A stretch of 64,000 bases of DNA from Simmondsia chinensis (GCA_018398585.1 JAGTTD010000008.1:28635208-28699207); one strand, 5' to 3'. Positions 49,340 through 61,190 are shown, counted from the first letter of the stretch. Notes: a model not told the origin generated them from the letters alone. Numbers and translations: made by a program.

Positions 49340-52090
49340 GTTTGTCATGATATATCTCTACTCATGTTGTCCTTATATTTTGATAATTGAGTACAAACAC
49401 ACACAAAGGGTGCAAAGCACATGGCCCACAAGAAAAATATAGAAAAACAACCAAAAGAGAGAACAAAAGCCAACCAAAACCAGTGCCACACCCTACCAAA
49501 AATGACCAAAACAATAAAGGACCGGGGGATTGGACATATCTAATTTGTCCACTTTAGAATGGCATCCATGTTCTTCGCCACTTCCTGCGAATCGTATGGT
49601 GGCTCTAGACACTAAGCCAAGGCCAATAAGCCCACTCTCATTGGTATACTTCAGAACAAGTCATCTTCATTCGATCGCTCATTATTCAAAACTATCATGT
49701 TTCTCTTACACCAACTAACCCATGCACTTATGAAGAAAAGCAACATCCACACCTTTTTTGAAATTTCCCGTCAATGCAAATTGAGATCCATTGGTCAAAG
49801 AGGTCACGAATTAAACCTAGGAGCACCAAATCAAATCTCCACCAATTCACCACACCAAAGAGCCCAACTATGATGGCACCTAATAAACGGATGATTTAGC
49901 TCCTCAGGTTCACACAAACAAAGGGCAAACCTCATATTTGCATCTTAAGGATACCCATTCTATTGAGTCTATGTTCCGTACTCAATTAGGAGAGTGAACC
50001 AAACAAATAGGTTGACCTTCGGGGGTACTAAAACCTTCCAAACACCACATACCAAATTATCTAATGGGCTGTGCTGAGAGTGAATATTCAAAACCTTATT
50101 GATTAGCAATTGAATATTGAAGATTCCGTTTTTTTTTTAACCACAAAACCACTCTATCTTCCTATTCATGCCTTAATCTGAATGACGCCAATAGGTCAGA
50201 AAACTTTGTTGCTTGGATTGACTCACAATCTTAGAAATTCCTTCACCAATTAAACATCCATCTCTATAACGTCCACCCAATTCCTATTTTTGAGTCTGTC
50301 TGATTTTTCTGGAGTGAGTTGAGGTAGAGCTTATGAAACTTAACTTTAAGCGGCGCATCGGATTCTAGTTGTCATGCCAAAATTTAATATTAACACCATT
50401 ACCTAGTGTAACTCACATTTCTTTCAAAATAATCTATTAGGCGTCCACCCCACCACGAGAACCAACAATACTGCCCCAAACACTGCTAATCTTCTTTTCT
50501 CTATCATCCAAGGGGAAAGGATCATGGACCCCATGGATGGATTTGTTGATTTTCTTCCTAAGGCAATCACCTTTCAACCCGAATATCTCCACCACCACTT
50601 ATAGGAGAGCAACATTCTTCAAAAAAGGATTACCCACCCCAAGCCCACCCAAGTGCCTTGGTTCTTGCATCAACTTTGACTTGACAAGAGGAATATCAGA
50701 CCCATTTTTAGATCCTTTCAAGAAGAAGTTTCTTTGAATCTTGATAATCCTCCTAGCAACTGCCTTTTGTGCCTTAAAGATGGAAAGATAGCAGGAGAGA
50801 AGACTATTTAGAATTGCTTAGATAAGCACTAACATGATCTACTTTGGAAAGGGTACATGCTTTCCATCCAGCTAGTCTTTTGTCAATTCTGTCAATAACC
50901 GATTTCCAAGACTTGATAAGTCTTAGATCTGTCCTAAGTGGAATCTCAAGTAAACTAAGAGGAGCTTTCTGTGCTTACAACATAAAATGGCAGCCACCTC
51001 TATCATCCATGTGCTTTCCCGCATAGTATATATTCGATTTGAGGAAGTTAATTCAGAATTCCAAAAGCGAGAGAAAACAGAGTAATACCTCTTTGAGGGA
51101 AATTGGCCAGATCTATTTGCTTGGCAAAATACAAATTGAAAATGTCAAATGAGAAACTCCATGACGACCAATCCTTACTTCGAAAGTAATCTTGTTGCTA
51201 TTGCGCCTTTTACAAGCAAATTGAAGGGCTTAACAATGAGGAGGAACGGAAGAAGAGGGAGTGGGTCCCCTTGGCGTGGTCACGAGCCATCCTAAATGGC
51301 GGGGTAGGGGAACCATTAGTGAGGATGAAGATTGAGGTAGTGGATAAGCATTGTGAGATCCAATCCCTCCATTTTGACCTGAAGCCCATCTTCCACAACA
51401 CCTCATCAACAAACGTCCATCTCATAGTGTCATTTTCTTTTTGGAAGTCGAGCTTCAATAGGATACCCGATTTCCTCTTCTTCTTTAACCAACTAATGAC
51501 TTCATTGGCAATAAGAGCACCATCGAGGATTTGTCGACACACCGCAAATGTGGATTGTGTTTCACCAATCAAACCTGGGAGGACACTTGGGAGTGTCTTA
51601 CTCAAGATTTTGGTGATAATTTTGTATAAGTAACTTACCATGCTAATAGGCCTGAAGTCATTCATCTTACGAGTATTACCAACCTTTGGGATCAAGGTTT
51701 TACAAGTAGTGTTGATTCTTCCAGGGAGGCAACCGGATTCAAAGAAGTACAAAGTAAGATTAAGAACGTCTCCCACTACCGTATCCTAGAGACTTAAGGA
51801 AGTGCAAGCCATCATAACCTAGTGCCTTGCTCGAGTCGCATACCTATACTGCCTTCTTGACCGCATCACGAGATGGTATAATCTCAAGCTCAGTAATCAA
51901 GGCCTGTTTAATGGTAGGAATAGGAAAATTCCCCAAATCGAGCATTAGCACAATATCTTGTTTATACAACAATCTAAAGTATCTAATCACCTTGTCTCTC
52001 ATTTTCTTTGGATGAGATTAAAGGCGTCTACCAACCCTGACACGTGAGATTTTCTCGAAACCCCAGTTAACCGAAGCAAGAGTATAGAAG
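49340..52090 (-). mobile_element. 5'-truncated LINE, antisense inside the MYB intron
   Basis: On the minus strand from 52090 to the left: residual linker, then the RT domain, then the C-terminal region with a patch around 'VARRIIKIQRNFFLKG' and 'EPRHLGGLGVGNPFLKN' (50580-50770), and a 3' trailer to a T-rich stretch on the plus strand at about 49325-49341. The AP endonuclease and ORF1 are missing, as expected for 5' truncation. TSD not identified. Confidence 0.75.
51210..51776 (-). pseudogene. LINE reverse transcriptase fragment
   Basis: A 188-codon open stretch of RT fingers/palm: 'LIPKVGNTRKMNDFRPIS' and 'SYLYKIITKILSKTLP', then 'FAVCRQILDGALIANEVI', then 'LLKLDFQKENDTMRWTF', where intact LINEs have D-x-x-K-A-Y-D. 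The last stretch runs off the RT consensus and no F-A-D-D active-site box follows. It differs clearly from the LINE at 24430, so it is a separate family. Confidence 0.8.
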
Positions 52091-52627
52091 TACAAAGTGT
52101 TCTTATCGTTTTCCTTCATAAACTTGCACCTTGAGAGTTATTTCCAGTATTTGGCTTTTCTTCTATACCATATCCAAATATAAGCTTAAAGAGTCGATAA
52201 CAAGACATATGATTCTGGTGAAAAATGTTCATTTTTATACCAAACAAGAGAACATCATAAGATGGAAATGTGTTATCTTTGGCAAAGAAAATCCACAAGT
52301 GAATTTTTGATCTTCTTCTGTTCTAAAGAACAACATTTTCCTGAAGAAGAGAACTTCCACTCTACCAAACAATGGCGACAACTTTTTTTTTTTTTTTTTT
52401 TTCCCCTCATAGGTGGACTAACTATTGCACTATAATTCATATTGCATTAATCCCATAGGATGGCCACCAACATTACTATGTTCACTCGAGCAATGGTGAA
52501 CTCGTCTTTTAGAAAAGTGTTGTTTGGCACTGTAGTGTCAATCATCTTCATCTAGAAAAATATTTCTCGTTATTTTCTTACATATTGTGATTAATAAATA
52601 TCAGTGTTATTGCTCATTGTTTAATAG
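52091..52627. other. Intron end upstream of MYB exon 2
   Basis: AT-rich; a 20-T run at about 52383-52402. The acceptor reads 'attgtttaatag' before exon 2. Confidence 0.6.
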
Positions 52628-53073
52628 GTAACAAGTGGGCCACCATAGCCCGCAACCTACCCGGTCGGACTGACAATGCGATCAAAAACCACTGGAATTC
52701 CAGCCTCAAGAGAAAACGGGTGGATGAGCTAATTGGGTCGCACCGGGTTAAGCTGGCCCGGTTGACCGAGTCACAGAAATCCGGGTCAGTAGTTAAATGG
52801 GAGCCCGGTTCAGTTGAGCAGGAGCATGACAGTTATGGTGGGGACGAAGCATCGGACAGTGAAGGACCTGCCACATTGCTGTCGTTGATGCCGTTGGGAA
52901 AGAGTGAGATGGTGCCACGTGGAGGAGAGAATGAAAAGGGATGGTTGGACAAAGGGGATTGGTTCAGTGTGATGCGGCTTATGGTAGCGGAAGAGGTCGA
53001 ATTAGGGAAATCGTACGGTTTGGACCCCCCACCCCAACCTTATTCTTTTTTAGACCCCATTAACCATAAATAG
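52628..53073 (+). CDS. R2R3-MYB transcription factor, exon 2
   Basis: Completes codon 97 and encodes residues 98-244. R3 continues with Trp100 and Trp119 ('[19 protein letters not shown]'), followed by a basic stretch. The C-terminal region has an acidic segment (about '[17 protein letters not shown]'), then 'LLSLMPLG' (position and look of the LSLSLP-type motif of MYB44 relatives, but not a strict EAR motif) and '[16 protein letters not shown]' (cf. the conserved MQEMI..EV segment of that group). The full protein would be 244 residues, shorter than most relatives. The final codons from GKSYG onward overlap a 14-bp motif repeated inversely at 55921, so the tail may come from a transposon end. 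Stop TAG at 53071-53073. Confidence 0.85.
53005..53018 (+). repeat. Candidate MULE terminal inverted motif, left
   Basis: GGGAAATCGTACGG; its exact inverse is at 55921-55934. MULE termini often begin GGGAAA. It lies in frame inside the last codons of the MYB gene. Candidate TSD on the outer side: gtcgaatta (52996-53004). Confidence 0.4.
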
Positions 53074-53297
53074 ACTTTTTTGCACAAAAATGCCCACCCA
53101 CCTCAACCCACCCCCATCCGTCCTCTCTCTGTCTCCCTTTCTCTCTCCTCATTTAATGCAAGGCAGGCAAAAGGACACTTTTTTGACTTTTTCACTCTTG
53201 CTTTTCTTCATTTTTTTTTCCTTTCGAATTTTTTTGTCAAAAAAAAATATTATTTCCAAATTTGCCCTTTCTTCTTCTTCCCTTCCAGACCTTGTTT
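53074..53297. other. C/T-rich segment downstream of the MYB gene
   Basis: Contains a 25-bp stretch (53135-53159) that recurs exactly at 55976-56000 in front of the Ulp1-like gene, in a similar C-rich context. No gene. Confidence 0.6.
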
Positions 53298-55800
53298 AGG
53301 TGTGTTTCAAGTAATTAGTGGTGTCTGAAATAAAATCATACACTGTGTATGATGCATTATAATGCTGTAAAGTGAACTTATTCAGGTGTATCTCAAGAAA
53401 TTAGTGGTAAATGACTTATCATACACAATGTATGATAGGTTATAATGGCATAAAATGAACTTTTGCTGATTTTTTCAAGTAATTAGGGGTACATTGGTCT
53501 GAAATCGAATCATACACTGGGTATGATGCGTTTTAATGATGTAAAATGACCTTATTCAGGTATACTTCAAGTAATTAGTGGCAAATAACTTGTCATACAC
53601 AATGTATGATAGGTTTTAATGGCATAAAATCAACTTTTACTGGTTTTTTCAAGTAATTACTGTTACAGTGGGCTGAAATCGAATCATACAATGGGTATGA
53701 TGAGTTAAAATGGTTTAATATGAACCTTTTCAGTTATGTTTCAAGTAATTAGTGGTAAATGACCTATCATACACAAATTATTATAGGTTTTAATGGCATG
53801 AAATCAACTTTTGCAGATTTTTTTATGTAATTACTGTTGCAGTGGTCTGAAATCGAATCATACACTGGGTATGATGGTTTTAATGGTGTAAAATGAACTT
53901 ATTCAGGTGTATTTCAAGCAATTAGTGGTAAATGACTTATCATACACAATGTATGATAGGTTATAATGGCAAAAAATTAGCTTTGGCTGTTTTTTTTCAA
54001 GTAATTAGGGATATAGTGGTCTGAAATCAAATTATACACTGTGTATGATGCGTTTTAATGGTGTAAAATGAACTTATTCAGGTGTAGTTCAAGCAATTAG
54101 TAGTAAATAACTTATCATACACAATGTATGATAGGTTATAATGGCATAAAATTAACTTTTTGCTGTTTTTTTCAAGTAATTAGGGGTATAGTGGTCTGAA
54201 ATCGAATCATACACTGGGTATGATACGTTTTAATGGTGTAAAATGAACTTATTCAGGTGTATTCCAAGCAATTAGTGGTAAACGACTTGTCATACACAAT
54301 GTATGATAGGTTTTAATGGTATAAAATCAACTTTTGCTCTTTTTTTCAAGTAATTACTATTACAGTGGGCTGAAATCGAATCATACAATGGGTAGGATGA
54401 GTTAAAATGGTTTAAAATGAACCTTTTCAGGTATGTTTCAAGTAATTAGAGGTAAATGACTTATCATACACAAATTATTATAGGTTTTAATGGCATGAAA
54501 TCAACTTTTGCAGTTTTTTTTATGTAATTACTATTGCAGTGGTCTAAAATCGAATCATACCATGGGTATGATGCGTTTTAATGGTGTAAAATAAACTTAT
54601 TCAGGTGTATTCCAAGCAATTAGTGGTAAATGACTTGTCATACACAATGTATGATAGGTTTAAATGGCATAAAATCAACTTTTACTGATTTTTTCAAGTA
54701 ATTACTGTTACAGTGGGCTGAAATTGAATCATAAAATGGGTATGATGCGTTAAAATGGTTTAATATGAACCTTTTCATGTATGTTTCAAGTAATTAGTGG
54801 TAAATGACTTATCATACACAAATTATTATAGGTTTTAATGGCTTAAAATCAACTTTTACAGTTTTTTTTTATGTATTTAGTCTTACAGTGGTCTGAAATC
54901 AGGTCCTACACTGTGTATGATCCCTTAAAATGGTTATAATGAACTTTTTCAGGTATATTTTAAGCAATTAGTGGTAAATGACTTATCATACACAATGTAT
55001 GATAGGTTATAATGGAATAAAATCAAATTTTAATGTTGTTTTCAAGTAATTACTGTTACAGTGGGCTGAAATTGAATCATACAATGGGTATGATGCGTTA
55101 AAATGGTTTAATATGAACCTTTTGAGGTATGTTTCAAGTAATTAGTGGTAAATGACCTATCATACACAAATTATTATAGGTTTTATTGGCATGAAATCAA
55201 CTTTTGCAGTTTTTTTTATGTAATTACTGTTGCAGTGGTCTGAAATCGAATCATACACTGGGTATGATGCGTTTTAATGGTGTAAAATGAACTTATTCAG
55301 GTGTATGCCAAGCAATTAGTGGTAAATGACTTGTCAAACACAATGTATGATAGGTTTAAATGGCATAAAATCCACTTTTACTGATTTTTTCAAGTAATTA
55401 GGGGTATAGTGGTTTAAAATCGAATCATACACTAGGTGTGATGAGTTTTAATGGTGTAAAATGAACTTATTCAGGTGTAGTTAAAACAATTAGTGGTAAA
55501 TGACTTATCATACACAATGTATGATAGGTTATAATGGCATAAAATCAACTTTTGCTGTTTTTTTTCAAGTAATTAGGGGTATAGTGGTCTGAAATCAAAT
55601 CATATACTGGGTATGATGCCTTATAATGGTGTAAAGTGACCTTATTCAGGTATACTTGAAGTAATTAGCGGTAAAGAACTTGTCATACACAATGTATGAT
55701 AGGTTTTATTGGCATAAAATCAACTTTTGTAGGTTTTTTCATGTATTTAGGGGTACAGTGGTCTGAAATCTGCTTATATACGTGTATTTCAAGTTTTATT
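53298..55800. repeat. Tandem array, period about 174 bp (two diverged halves of about 87 bp), 14 units
   Basis: The marker 'tcatacacaatgtatgatag' or its variant recurs at about 53421, 53594, 53768, 53941, 54117, 54291, 54466, 54638, 54813, 54987, 55161, 55335, 55510 and 55683. The other half carries 'catacactgggtatgat'. Both halves share 'caagtaattag' and 'taatggtgtaaaat'. A variant half with 'acacaaattattatagg' appears at units 3, 7, 9 and 11, giving a higher-order spacing of about 348 bp. Confidence 0.92.
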
Positions 55801-55920
55801 GGTGTATGATGCACTTCATACATGGTGTATGATGGGTTATATTTATGTAAAATCAACGTGTATTTGTGTATTTTTGGGATGTGTATTTAGAAAAAAAATA
55901 TACATTTTCAGTAAAGTAGT

Positions 55921-55934
55921 CCGTACGATTTCCC
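55921..55934 (-). repeat. Candidate MULE terminal inverted motif, inverse copy
   Basis: CCGTACGATTTCCC, exact inverse of 53005-53018. The flanking 9 bases (ttcaaaaag) do not match those on the left, so this is not simply the other end of one element with an intact TSD. Confidence 0.35.
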
Positions 55935-56039
55935 TTCAAAAAGGCCCTCCCATTCACCCCCCCCCCCAACCCGTCCCCTTTCTCTCTCCTCATTTAATGC
56001 CATCCCATCCATACCCCTACTCTCGCCTCATTTACTTAC

Positions 56040-56275
56040 AGCTGTAAAACCCCTTCCCGCCTTTCTGTCCTCCCCATAAGCAACTTGTTTTACAAGCCAC
56101 CAGTCACTCTCCTCTTTCTCTCACCCGTTCATTCTCTCTCTCCTCTTTCCGAAATTTGTTCATCCTCTTTCTCCTCTACTTCAGCTGCGATTCTCGTTCC
56201 CGTGGGTCTGACCTCTGTTTTCACACCTTCATCCTTGATCTCTAGCTGCTGCAGTCTTTAATCACGATTTTTGAA
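56040..56275 (+). promoter_or_regulatory. Probable 5' leader exon of the Ulp1-like gene
   Basis: A CT-rich stretch without repeats, ending in the donor 'gaag|gtgagtaag' at 56276. The next acceptor, 'ttatttcag', is directly before the ATG at 56862, giving a 586-bp intron in the 5' UTR. The transcription start is not defined. Confidence 0.5.
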
Positions 56276-56861
56276 GGTGAGTAAGAGTTATTTTTGTAGG
56301 GTTTAGGGTTTTGGTGCTCCAATGTATAATATCCGTTTGTTTCGTACCATTTCCTGAACATAGTGCATAGTATTTGTTAGGGTTTAGGATTTTGGTGTTA
56401 GTGGCTTTGTGATTAGTGTTTTTTATTTGTGTAAAATGATCTTCTGCATGTTTTGTGGTTTTTTTCACGTAAAATCGACCTTTGTGGTATAATGAACTTC
56501 TGCATGTTTCATATGAGCAACCATACAGTGTGTAGGATTGGTTTTAATGGTGTAAAATCAACTTGTGTATATGGTTTTTAAGTAAGTGGTTTATGAGCAA
56601 CCATACAGTGTGTCTGATTGGGTTTAATGGTGTATAACCAACCTGTGTTTGTTTATGTTAAGTAATTAGTGGTGTATAATCGATCATACAGTGTGTAGGA
56701 TTGGTTTTAAGGGGTGTATAACAAACTTGTGTTTGTGTATTATAAGTAATTAGTGGTGGTGTATAATCAATCATACACTCTGTATGATTTGTTTCAATGG
56801 TGTAGAACCAAAGTGTGTCTGTTTGTGTTTAGTAATTAATGGTGTATTGCTTTTATTTCAG

Positions 56862-59800
56862 ATGGCATTTTACACACGTAGGAAGAGCCGTCTTGCAGTT
56901 GCGGTTGATTACATTTTCCCGAGGGGTTTCTGGAAATTCCTCCAAGTCAACCAAATAGGTTTGTCAACCAAGGTTGTTACGGAGATAAAGGAAATCTTAA
57001 AGGACGACGAAGCCAAGGTTTGACACTGTATCCATTTTAATTATATTGACTTTTGACAATGACATTTATGATCCCATATTAACTAAAAGTGTTTTGCATT
57101 ATAGCTTGCCCTTGCCTCACAATACAATGTTGGGCATATGCTTGAGCTGAGTGAGACCAATGTCAGCTTCTGCCATAGTCTCATTCACGTTATCCTTCTC
57201 CAGCACGTGGCCAACCCCAATCCCGAGGAGTTATCATTCTTATTTGGTGGGAAGGTAGTGCACCTTGGGAGGAGGGAGTTTTGCATTCTCACCGGCTTGA
57301 GATATGCCAGTGTGGAAGATGTACGCGGTGGTCCCAATAGCCTAGTTGCCAAGTATGGCATGAGGGGGAGGATGACTAGGCAGCAGCTTTTTGATGCATG
57401 CAGAACCTGCTCCATCATGGAGGACCAGGTTAAGCTTGCTGTTGCGTACCTGGTCGAGGGTCTACTGTTCGCCAAACGCAAGCGAACGGGCATTGACCCG
57501 AACATCCTGGCCCTCGTGGACGATGTGGACTCTTTCAATCGTGTTGCATGGGGATCCTTGAGCTGGAAATTCTTGGTGCGGAAGCTCAAGGATTTCGCTG
57601 CAAGAATGCACCACGGTTTGGAGAATACCTACTGCGTCCACAGGTTCTACGATGTGGTTTCCATATTTGCCCTGGAAACCCTTCCAGAACTTGCCAAGGT
57701 TGGGGCGGTGAGGGTTGGCGACCAGCCTCTTGGGCGGATCCTTAACTGGAAGATGTCCGTTAAGGCTCCGTACTCCGCTCTGCTCTCAACGGTATTTGAT
57801 CAGGTAATAAATACACTATGTTGTTATTGTTTTACTAGTGTATGTTTCATATATTTTGGGTTAGAAGTGTGTTTTGTAATTTTACTAACGTGTATATGAT
57901 GTATCTTCCTTTGATCAGCAATTGAATGCCGAACCGATTAGACTGACGAGTGCGGAAGCCGGTCAGCCTAATCTACAAGGCATTCCCTATGCTGAGGATG
58001 CTGAGGAGGGGCTTCAATCTCCTGTTATGGCAATGCCAGCAGAACTTGGTGAGGAGCCACAACCATTGGCAACTCAACCTTCGTTTCTGGCACCCAGGGA
58101 GGACCCGTATCCTACGTCAACCAATTCGGCGGACCAATTGGTATGATCAATTGTTTTGTGTTTATTTAATCTCATTTTTATCCGTGTGGATGCTATATTA
58201 TTCAAATTTGCTGATTATGCCAATTTGGAGGACTTATTGCAGGTTATGGAGAGACTCGAAGCGATGGGTAAAGATGTGCAAATGGTACGGATGCAGCTTG
58301 AAGCGCACCAGCAAATGCTGCAAATGTATGAACGATGATTTGAGGCTCAGGATGCACTGATTAAGGAGCTTCTCTCAGACCATCAAGTGCAGGCCACATC
58401 GCCGCACTTATGTTCATCGACTTCCGCTCATCCATCCCCGATTGAGCAAGCCATAATAGTTTCTCCTGTACGTACTGGGTAAGATACTAGATTCCTTGTT
58501 AGTGTCCTAATTTGTTATGTTTTCATGCATGTTGATGCTTATTGACTTTTGCTATGTGCTATGCCATCTAGGGCCGAGGAAAATGTCTTCGAGGAACCAT
58601 CGTCACCGCATGTGGAAGGCGTTGAAAACTTGATGATATTGTCCGAGACAGTGTGTAGATTGGGGCAAGAGAGGAGGGACCCCAAGCCAAACCCCAAGTA
58701 CAAAGGTGAGGAATGGACTGCGGAGGGTAAGAGCAAAGGAAAAAAATTACCCATCCTGGACCGGAGCCAGTTCTGCCTTTCAATCCATTCCAGCCTCCCT
58801 CCGACAAAGACATAGAAGATTTTGAAGATTTTTACAAAAGTTTCCACGCAACGGTCGCTAAGTGAGTGTGATTTTGCACAACGCTTTTTAATAATTTGTA
58901 TGTAAATGTTTCTAGAATGCAACTTTCTTAGGTGTGTTTCAAGTAATTAGTGGTGTCTGAAATAAAATCATACACTGTGTATGATGTACTATAATGGTAT
59001 CAAGTGAACTTACTCAGGTGTATTTTAATTAATTAGTGATAAATGATTTGTCATACACAATGTATGATAGGTTATAATGGCATAAAATTAACTTTTGCTG
59101 TTTTATTTAAGTAATTAGGGATACAGTGGTCTGAAATCGAATCACACACTGGGTATGATGCGTTTTAATGGTGTAAAATGATTCGATTCAGGTGTATTTT
59201 AAGCAATTAGTGGTAAATGACTTGGCATACACAATGAATGATAGGTTTTAATGGCATAAAATCAATTTTTGCTAGTTTTTTCAAGTAATTACTGTTAGTG
59301 TTCTGAAATCGAATCATACACTGTATGTGATTGGTTATAATGGTGTAAAATGAACTTATTCAGGTGTATTTCAAGCAATTAGTGGTAAATGACTTGTCAT
59401 ACACAATGTATGATAGGTTTTAATATCATAAAATCAACTTTTGCTGGTTTTTTCAAGTAATTATTGTTAGTGTTCTGAAATCGAATCATACATTGTATAT
59501 GATTCATTATGATAGTGTAAAATGAACTTGTTTAGGTGTATTTCAAGCAATTAGTGGTAAATGACTTGTCATGCAGAATGTATGATAGGTTTTAATGGCA
59601 TAAAATCAGATTTTGCTGGTTTTTTTAAGTAATTACTGTTACAGTGGTCTGAAATCATCTTTCTTATGGTATGCTTATATATCATGCTTGGTACTGTATA
59701 TTACAGAGATTTGAAGACCCCCTTTAAGTTACCTAATGATCAACGAATGGATTTCTCTGTTTTGACTATGACGACGGGTCAATTTTGGTATCGGTTGAGA

Positions 59801-60908
59801 AACGAGGACGCCTGGCTTACTGATGAGGTATGTTTCCCATCATGATAGTTTCTCCGTGTGTCAACTAATAAGTAAAATCAACCTGTATTAAATCGACTTA
59901 TGTTATTGTGTATTAAGTAAGTAAGTGTTGTATTACTAGTCATACACCGTGTATGGTTGATGGTAAAGGTGTAAAATCAACATGTGTTAGTGTGTTTTGA
60001 ATAAAGAGTGGTGTATGATTAGTCATAGGGTTGAACTGTGTAAAATGAACTTGTTTATGTGTGTAAAATCAACTTGTCTCAACTAATTAGTTTTGAATCA
60101 CAGGAAATGGATGTAATTCTGTACTACATTTTGGAGAAGAAATATCAGTGGCCAGGGCAATTCGACTAGAGGGCAACATGCACAGACACAACGGTTGCTC
60201 CTCAATTTGGACCCCTACTAAAACAGATTCAAAACAGTGGAATCCCGCTTGAGTCAGCTTTTACTGATTTTGATTCGTTGATCGTTAAGTTCCTTGCCAG
60301 GGATGCCACGTATGGGGTCAGCTGCCACAACGTGGATCGGATATACATGCCTATTAATCAACCTAATCAACATTGGTTCCTTGCTGCCATCTATCTTAAT
60401 GATTGGCGGATACAGGTATTTAATTCCTTGTACTCCGCCAAATCCAGGGCAGCAAGATTAGAACATGTGGAACCAATTGCAAAATTGCTTCCACATGCTC
60501 TAGCGTTGATTAATTTTTGGGATGTCCGAAAGGACCTCGTACAGTTCAAGGGCAAGCCTTTCTCGGTAACTTACAACCGGAATGAATGTCCACAGCAAAG
60601 AGGGTATGACATCTACTTCCCATGCAATTTTACTATTCCGTTCATTTGGACTTTTGGTTATGAAGTGGATGCAAAATAGTCATTACTTGCAATGATGTAT
60701 AATTTCTGACTGTGGAATCTGTATTAATATTAACTGCAGGTCAGACTGTGGAATTTTTGTTGTAAAGTTCATAGAATTTTTGCTGACCAAAGGACTGAGC
60801 ATCTCCCAATGCACGCAAGCGCAGATGGGGAAATTGCGGCTGTATACTTCTATACACTTGTACAGAAACGAAAGGAATAAACGGCTTCAAATGCATACAT
60901 GTCAATAA
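56862..60908 (+). pseudogene. DUF1985 + Ulp1 (C48 peptidase) gene, nine coding exons, two in-frame stops
   Basis: Exons by GT-AG sites and frame: 56862-57017, 57105-57803, 57919-58140, 58243-58478, 58572-58726, 58810-58861, 59707-59827, 60104-60603, 60740-60908 (770 codons with the stop). DUF1985 lies in exon 2 ('LSFLFGGKVVHLGRREFCIL' at about residue 90). The middle is low-complexity with a short coiled coil. The C-terminus is a SUMO-protease-like fold: His637 in 'QPNQHWFLAA', Gln711 in 'CPQQRG', Cys717 in 'SDCGIFVVKFIEF'. The usual Asp is Asn654 ('QVFNSLY'). Codons 391 (TGA, 58336) and 569 (TAG, 60167) are stops, so this copy is probably dead. Genes of this type are carried by Mutator-like elements (Kaonashi type); the MuDR-like fragment at 63822 fits that. 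Whether it is cargo or a host gene is inference. Confidence 0.82.
58925..59690. repeat. Tandem array inside an intron of the Ulp1-like gene
   Basis: About four units of the same 174-bp repeat as at 53298. It begins with the same first unit ('ggtgtgtttcaagtaattag' then 'tggtgtctgaaataaaatc'). It fills almost the whole 845-bp intron 58862-59706. Looser units occupy the 5' UTR intron (56500-56850) and intron 59828-60103. Confidence 0.9.
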
Positions 60909-60957
60909 AATTACGTTATTCATTATACATTATTTTCATTAAACTGAAAATTGTATG

Positions 60958-61190
60958 TAATAAAAATGCATACTTGTACCAAAGGATTTACATTGTATTC
61001 ATTATATTGAAAGTTGTATGTAATATTGTATATTTCGATGTTGTTGTATGTTCCTATTGATGTATTTTCAAATGGTGTAATAAAAATGCATACTTGTACC
61101 AAAGGATTTACATTGTATTTATTATATTGAAAGTTGTATGTAATATTGTATATTTCGATGTTGTTGTATGTTCCTATTGATATATTCACA
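60958..61190. repeat. 120-bp direct duplication, two copies
   Basis: Unit starts 'taataaaaatgcatacttg' at 60958 and 61078; the copies are nearly identical. It lies just downstream of the Ulp1-like stop codon. Confidence 0.92.

Larger units (their letters stand above)
43314..52627 (+). other. MYB intron, 9314 bp
   Basis: GT at 43314 and AG at 52626-52627 join codon 97 (g|gt, Gly) so that R3 reads on as GNKW, the usual position of the R3 intron in plant R2R3-MYB genes. The intron holds a 5S-headed SINE, a foldback element, a 31-G tract and an antisense LINE. 43380-44428 is plain AT-rich DNA with nothing recognised. Confidence 0.85.

Noticed and set aside
53080..53328. Pro/Ser-rich ORFs downstream of the MYB gene
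   Set aside because: Low-complexity CT-rich DNA, overlapping frames, no similarity.
53005..55934. Simple non-autonomous MULE made of the 174-bp array alone
   Set aside because: Its two candidate ends are inverse but the flanking 9-mers do not match, and a copy of the gene leader lies inside the left end.
58539..58922. Minus-strand ORF opposite the Ulp1-like gene
   Set aside because: Antisense shadow of exons with good splice sites and domain continuity on the plus strand.
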